Of a stretch of 64,000 nucleotides of DNA, positions 60,560 through 64,000 are shown one piece after another. How positions within the stretch are numbered: position 1 is the stretch's first letter; every line of letters begins with the position of its first letter. Location: contig NZ_CP119779.1 in NCBI RefSeq assembly GCF_029338195.1, positions 1,550,001 to 1,614,000 on the forward strand. The letters run 5' to 3'. Under the pieces are notes generated by a model, which ran no database searches, had not been told where the DNA came from, and saw nothing but the letters and a program-made list of their open reading frames with translations. Origin of the DNA: Haloarcula litorea (GTDB lineage Archaea > Halobacteriota > Halobacteria > Halobacteriales > Haloarculaceae). The translations under genes and the position numbers were made by a program.

Positions 60560-61882
60560 TCAGTCGTCGTACGGCCAGTCGCCGGTGATCCGCATCCCCT
60601 CGGCCACGCCCTCTGCTTCGAGTGCAGCGGCCACCTCGTTCGGGTCGGCGTGCTCGTACTCGCGGCGGGTCAGCTCGACGGCCAGCTCGGTCAGGAGGAC
60701 GACCTGCTCGCGGAGGGTGCGGCGGTCGACCTTGTCCAGCGTGTCGGCGTGGGTGTGGCCCCAGCCGCGGCCGTCGTCGCCCGTCTCGCTCATCGCGTGG
60801 ACGGCGGGGACGCCCCACTGCGCGAACGGCCAGTGGTCGCTGTGGGGGCTCTGTTCCGGCGAGACGGTCACGGGGTGGCCGAGCCGGTCGGCGACGGCCT
60901 CGCAGGTCTCGCCCAGCGCGTCCGAGCCGTGGGTGAACAGTTTCAGCGTCCGGCCCCGGACGATGCCGTCGAGGTTCAGTATCGCCCGTATCTCGTCGTG
61001 GTCGCGCGCGTCGGCCAGCCGTCCCGAGCCGACCAGCCCCACCTCCTCGGCCCCGAAGGCGACGAACTCGACGCGGGTCGAGAGGTCGCCCTCGCGGCCG
61101 GCCAGGGCCTTCGCCACCTCGACGACGGCGGCCGTCCCCGCGCCGTTGTCCATCGCGCCCTCGGCGATGTCGTGGGCGTCGACGTGGCTGGTCACGAGCA
61201 CCCGCTCGTCGGTCTCGGGGCCGAGTTCGGCGTGGGCGTTCTGACTCGTCGCGGCGGGCGTCTCGCAGTCCACGGCGACGGTCAGGTCGTCGCCCCCGTG
61301 CCGGCGGGCCAGCCGCGCCCCCGTCTCGCTCGCGACGCCGACCGCCGGGATCTCGCCGACGGGGTCGTCCGCAGTGCCGACGCTGCCGGTCGGCGGGAGC
61401 ATCCCCTCGACGTGGTTGCGGTAGACGAACGCGGCCGCGCCGGCCTCGACGGCGTGGTAGTACTTCTCCCGGCGGTGGATGTACCGCTCGTACCAGTCGG
61501 GCACGTCCGAGCGCGCCATCACGACCCTCCCCTCGCAGTCCGCCGCCTCGAAGTCCTCGGGCAGGCCGTAGCCGAGGTCGACCAGTTCGCCGCTGGCCTC
61601 TGCGGCCGGCGAGCGCGGCAGCGCGATCACCTCGTGGTCGGCGGTCGCGACCGCCCCGTCGGCCGCCGAGAGCCGGCTGTCGCCCCGCTCCCACCCCTGC
61701 ACGTCGAAGGTCTCCAGCCGGGCGTCGGCGGCGTGGTCCGCCAGCGCGTCCCGCGTCGCCTCGGCGGCCGCCCGTTCGCCCGCGCTGCCGGCCATCCGGT
61801 GGTCGAGGTCGACCAGCCGCTCGAGCAGGGCCCAGCCGGCGTCGCTCGTGAACGTCTCGCCGATCCACTCCGTGTCCGTCAT
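60560..61882 (-). CDS. M28 family metallopeptidase
   Basis: The protein is 440 residues. It has a protease-associated-like inserted region (about 100-200) and the co-catalytic zinc peptidase core: SHVDAHDIAEGAMDNGAG (first ligands), EFVAFGAEEVGLVGS (catalytic Glu and ligand), ILNLDGIVRG and HTHADTLDKVD. Acting on peptides or N-terminal residues, it looks like an aminopeptidase. There is no signal peptide, so it is probably cytosolic. The ATG at 61882 is divergent from the alcohol dehydrogenase gene. Confidence 0.88.
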   Translation of the reverse strand: MTDTEWIGETFTSDAGWALLERLVDLDHRMAGSAGERAAAEATRDALADHAADARLETFDVQGWERGDSRLSAADGAVATADHEVIALPRSPAAEASGELVDLGYGLPEDFEAADCEGRVVMARSDVPDWYERYIHRREKYYHAVEAGAAAFVYRNHVEGMLPPTGSVGTADDPVGEIPAVGVASETGARLARRHGGDDLTVAVDCETPAATSQNAHAELGPETDERVLVTSHVDAHDIAEGAMDNGAGTAAVVEVAKALAGREGDLSTRVEFVAFGAEEVGLVGSGRLADARDHDEIRAILNLDGIVRGRTLKLFTHGSDALGETCEAVADRLGHPVTVSPEQSPHSDHWPFAQWGVPAVHAMSETGDDGRGWGHTHADTLDKVDRRTLREQVVLLTELAVELTRREYEHADPNEVAAALEAEGVAEGMRITGDWPYDD

Positions 61883-61961
61883 ACCCACCCGTCCGGACGC
61901 CAGCCCCCTGAATCCCCGGGCGGCGGGGGTGTTTTTGCCGCCGTCGCCACAAGCGGGTCCT

Positions 61962-63023
61962 ATGCGTGCAGCAGTCCTGACGGGATACGGCGAGCCGCTC
62001 GCGATCCGGGAGGTCGACCCGCCGGAGCCGGGGCCCGACGACGCCGTCGTCGCCGTCGAGGCCTGCGGGATCTGCCGGAGCGACTGGCACGCCTGGCAGG
62101 GCCACGGCGAGTGGGCCGACGACGACGTGGGGCTGGGACAGGTACTGGGCCACGAACCCGCAGGCCGCGTCGTCGAGACGGGCGACCGCGTCGAGAGCGT
62201 CGCCGTCGGCGACCGCGTCGTCGTCCCGTTCAGCCTCGGCGACGGCACCTGCCGGCACTGCCGGAACGGCCACGGCAACGTCTGTACCGACGGCTGGGCG
62301 CTGGGGTTCGAACCCGCGGTCCCGGGTGCCTTCGCCGAGCGGGTCCGGGTCCCGAAGGCCGAGTACAACCTCACTCGCCTGCCCGACGCCGTCGGGTTCG
62401 ACGAGGCGGCCGCGCTGGGCTGTCGGTACGCCACGAGCTACCACGCGCTGGCCCACCGCGCGGCCCTCGCCGCCGGCGACCGCGTCGCCGTCCACGGCTG
62501 TGGCGGCCTCGGACTGGCGGCGGTCCAGCTCGCAGCCGCGATGGGAGCCCGCGTCGTCGCCGTCGACGTCTGCGAGGCCCCGCTCGAACTGGCCCGCGAG
62601 GTGGGGGCCGACGCCACCGTCGACGCGTCGGCGATAGAGGACGTCCCGGCGGCCGTCCGGGCGGCCACCGACGGCGGTGCCCACGTCTCCGTCGACGCGC
62701 TGGGGCGGGCCGAGACCTGCCGGAACAGCGTCGCCTGCCTGCGGACCCGCGGCCGGCACGTCCAGGTGGGGCTGACCACCGACGCCGAGCGCGGCGAGGT
62801 GGCCCTGCCCGTCGACCGGATCACGCGCTGGGACGTGGACGTGCTGGGCGCACGCGGGATGCCGCCCTCGCGGTACGACGACCTCCTCCGGCTGGTCGCC
62901 GACGGCACCGTCGACCCCGGGCAGCTGGTCACCCGCCGCGTCGGGCTCGCCGACGTCCCCGACCGGCTGGCGGCGATGAGCGACTACGACACCGCCGGCG
63001 TCGAGGTCGTCACCGACCTCTAG
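61962..63023 (+). CDS. Zinc-dependent alcohol dehydrogenase family (MDR)
   Basis: The protein is 353 residues. The catalytic zinc motif is ACGICRSDWHAW, and GHEPAGRVVETG follows; the nucleotide site is VHGCGGLGLAAVQLA. The structural-zinc loop reads DGTCRHCRNGHGNVC, so the first of four usual Cys is Asp. It oxidises alcohols or reduces aldehydes with NAD(P); substrate unknown. The ATG at 61962 is 30 nt after a GTTTTTGCCG tract. It ends 4 bp inside the convergent VOC gene. Confidence 0.85.
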   Translation: MRAAVLTGYGEPLAIREVDPPEPGPDDAVVAVEACGICRSDWHAWQGHGEWADDDVGLGQVLGHEPAGRVVETGDRVESVAVGDRVVVPFSLGDGTCRHCRNGHGNVCTDGWALGFEPAVPGAFAERVRVPKAEYNLTRLPDAVGFDEAAALGCRYATSYHALAHRAALAAGDRVAVHGCGGLGLAAVQLAAAMGARVVAVDVCEAPLELAREVGADATVDASAIEDVPAAVRAATDGGAHVSVDALGRAETCRNSVACLRTRGRHVQVGLTTDAERGEVALPVDRITRWDVDVLGARGMPPSRYDDLLRLVADGTVDPGQLVTRRVGLADVPDRLAAMSDYDTAGVEVVTDL

Positions 63024-63412
63024 GGCTCACACTTCAGCTCGAGGCGGTAGCCGAAGGGGTCCTCGACGTACACCGCCGGTCCGGTGCCGGTCGCGCCAAG
63101 CGGCTCGAAGGCGTCCTGCACGTCGACGCCCGCGTCGGCCAGCGTCGCCTCCACGGCCTCGACGTCCTCGTCCAGCCGGACGGCGACGTGGTCGAAGTTC
63201 GTCCGCTCGGGCGGCTCGAAGTCCTCGTCGGGCCAGAGGTGGAGGACGCTGTCCTCGGTCAGCCGGACGGCGAAGAACGGCTTCTCGCCGGCCTCGAACT
63301 CGTCGAGCCGGTCGGCCTCGAAGCCCAGCCCGTCGCAGTAGAACGTCAGCGCGTCCGCCTTCCCGCCCTCGGGGATGCGGAGGTTCGTGTGGTCGATCGC
63401 GGTCGCGTCCAT
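63020..63412 (-). CDS. VOC (glyoxalase/bleomycin resistance) family protein
   Basis: The protein is 130 residues from ATG 63412. It has the paired beta-alpha-beta units of the vicinal oxygen chelate fold: IDHTNLRIPEGG with His, LTFYCDGLGFEADR, NFDHVAVRLDED, and VYVEDPFGYRLELKCE. It may be a metal-dependent isomerase or dioxygenase; function is unknown. Its 3' end overlaps the dehydrogenase gene's end by 4 bp. Confidence 0.8.
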   Translation of the reverse strand: MDATAIDHTNLRIPEGGKADALTFYCDGLGFEADRLDEFEAGEKPFFAVRLTEDSVLHLWPDEDFEPPERTNFDHVAVRLDEDVEAVEATLADAGVDVQDAFEPLGATGTGPAVYVEDPFGYRLELKCEP

Positions 63413-63468
63413 AGGGGACCGTGAGCGTTCGCGACGGAAAAGCGGCCGGCGACGAGCCGGCGGCCGGC

Positions 63469-63813
63469 TCAGAGGTTGACGGCGAGCAGCGCCGCCTCGA
63501 CCACGAGACAGACTGCGAGGGTCGCGTGACAGACCGCGTCGACCAGGCGGCGGGTCCGTCGGGTCCGGGCGACGTCGGTCGAGAGCGCCGCGACCCCACG
63601 GAGGACCGCGTACGCGCCGACCGCCAGCGCCGGGACGAGGACCCCACCGACGGCGCGGGGGGCACGGGTGACGCGGACGCCGCCGTCGAGGCCGACGTGC
63701 CACCCGACGCGCATCACGCCGGGGAGCGACGGGTACGCCGCGATGGCGACGCCGACGGTGACGGCCAGCAGCGCCAGCGCGGACAGGTCGGCCCGGCGGA
63801 CAGCGGCACTCAT
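63469..63813 (-). CDS. Membrane protein, DUF1648-like
   Basis: The protein is 114 residues with three hydrophobic segments (about residues 12-30, 50-72 and 90-112). The N-terminal YPSLPGVMRVGWHVGLDGGV resembles the DUF1648/SdpI-type pattern of a YP-LP-x-H-W loop after the first segment. It overlaps the upstream gene by 4 nt and may be cotranscribed with it. Function is unknown. Confidence 0.62.
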   Translation of the reverse strand: MSAAVRRADLSALALLAVTVGVAIAAYPSLPGVMRVGWHVGLDGGVRVTRAPRAVGGVLVPALAVGAYAVLRGVAALSTDVARTRRTRRLVDAVCHATLAVCLVVEAALLAVNL

Positions 63814-64000
63814 CGACTCACCTCCCCGGCGGTGCGGGCGACGGACTCCTCTACGGCCCCCGCGTCGGCGTCCCCGCCAGCCCCGAACCGACCGGGGCCG
63901 TGGTACGCCACCACCGCGAGCGCGAGCAGCCAGACGACCGCGAGCAGGCCGAGGTAGAGCGTCCGCCCGCTCCCGCCCAGCACGGCAGCCGGGAGGTTCG
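63810..64000 (-). CDS. Partial membrane protein gene at right edge
   Basis: Only the last 62 codons are present. They encode a hydrophobic segment (TLYLGLLAVVWLLALAVVA) and an acidic tail ending VSR. The stop overlaps the next gene's ATG (ATGA). The upstream part lies outside the window, so the family is unknown. Confidence 0.55.
   Translation of the reverse strand, partial: NLPAAVLGGSGRTLYLGLLAVVWLLALAVVAYHGPGRFGAGGDADAGAVEESVARTAGEVSR

Overview
The window is chromosomal DNA from a haloarchaeon. Base composition is very GC-rich, predicted proteins are strongly acidic, and genes are packed with 4-nt overlaps or start about 28-31 nt after a short T-tract with no leader. The gene families (CheF, ArlCE, HalOD1, bat-type HTH, ribosomal S6e, ThiR/ThiN) are those of class Halobacteria. 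A Haloarcula-like (Haloarculaceae) source is my inference; no rRNA is present to confirm it.

Positions 1-24,800 are mostly housekeeping and orphan genes. They include a LOV-type histidine kinase, lipoproteins, an ornithine cyclodeaminase family enzyme, a PhoU/TrkA-C protein, ferredoxin-type nitrite reductase, dihydroorotase, three UspA proteins, a DHH phosphoesterase, Hsp20 and S6e. Two RNA genes lie here: RNase P RNA (minus strand, about 9930-10326) and tRNA-Lys(UUU) (13801-13874), whose 3' end is repeated 113 bp downstream.

Positions 23,900-54,500 hold a taxis and motility locus, interrupted by a thiamine-salvage unit (thiR divergent from tenA, a second tenA-like gene and an SSF transporter). 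The locus has two CheF proteins, a minus-strand operon cheB-cheA-cheR-HEAT protein followed by cheF, a divergent cheW, a KaiC-like ATPase, a winged-helix regulator, two archaellins, cheY-cheC-cheD, and the motor genes arlCE-F-G-H-I-J. Two paralogous two-gene modules are embedded in it, each a small exported protein followed by a large GT-C-like membrane protein.

The main discovery candidate is cis-regulatory. A palindrome TATC-N6-GATA occurs upstream of nine transcription starts in this locus (eight sites, one shared by divergent promoters), usually about 21 bp upstream of the TATA box. It marks the archaellins, cheY, arlCE, cheW, the cheB operon, the local winged-helix gene and its membrane partner, and also the first GT-C-like module. 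This suggests a compact motility regulon that includes an uncharacterised cell-surface module.

Positions 54,500-64,000 return to metabolism and regulation: aconitase, dCTP deaminase/dUTPase, a bat-type HTH protein, a HalOD1 protein, methylglyoxal synthase, a winged-helix protein, an M28 peptidase, a zinc alcohol dehydrogenase, a VOC protein and small membrane proteins running off the right edge. Related hairpin-bearing intergenic elements lie just after cheF (24.8 kb) and just after arlJ (54.45 kb), bracketing the motility region.
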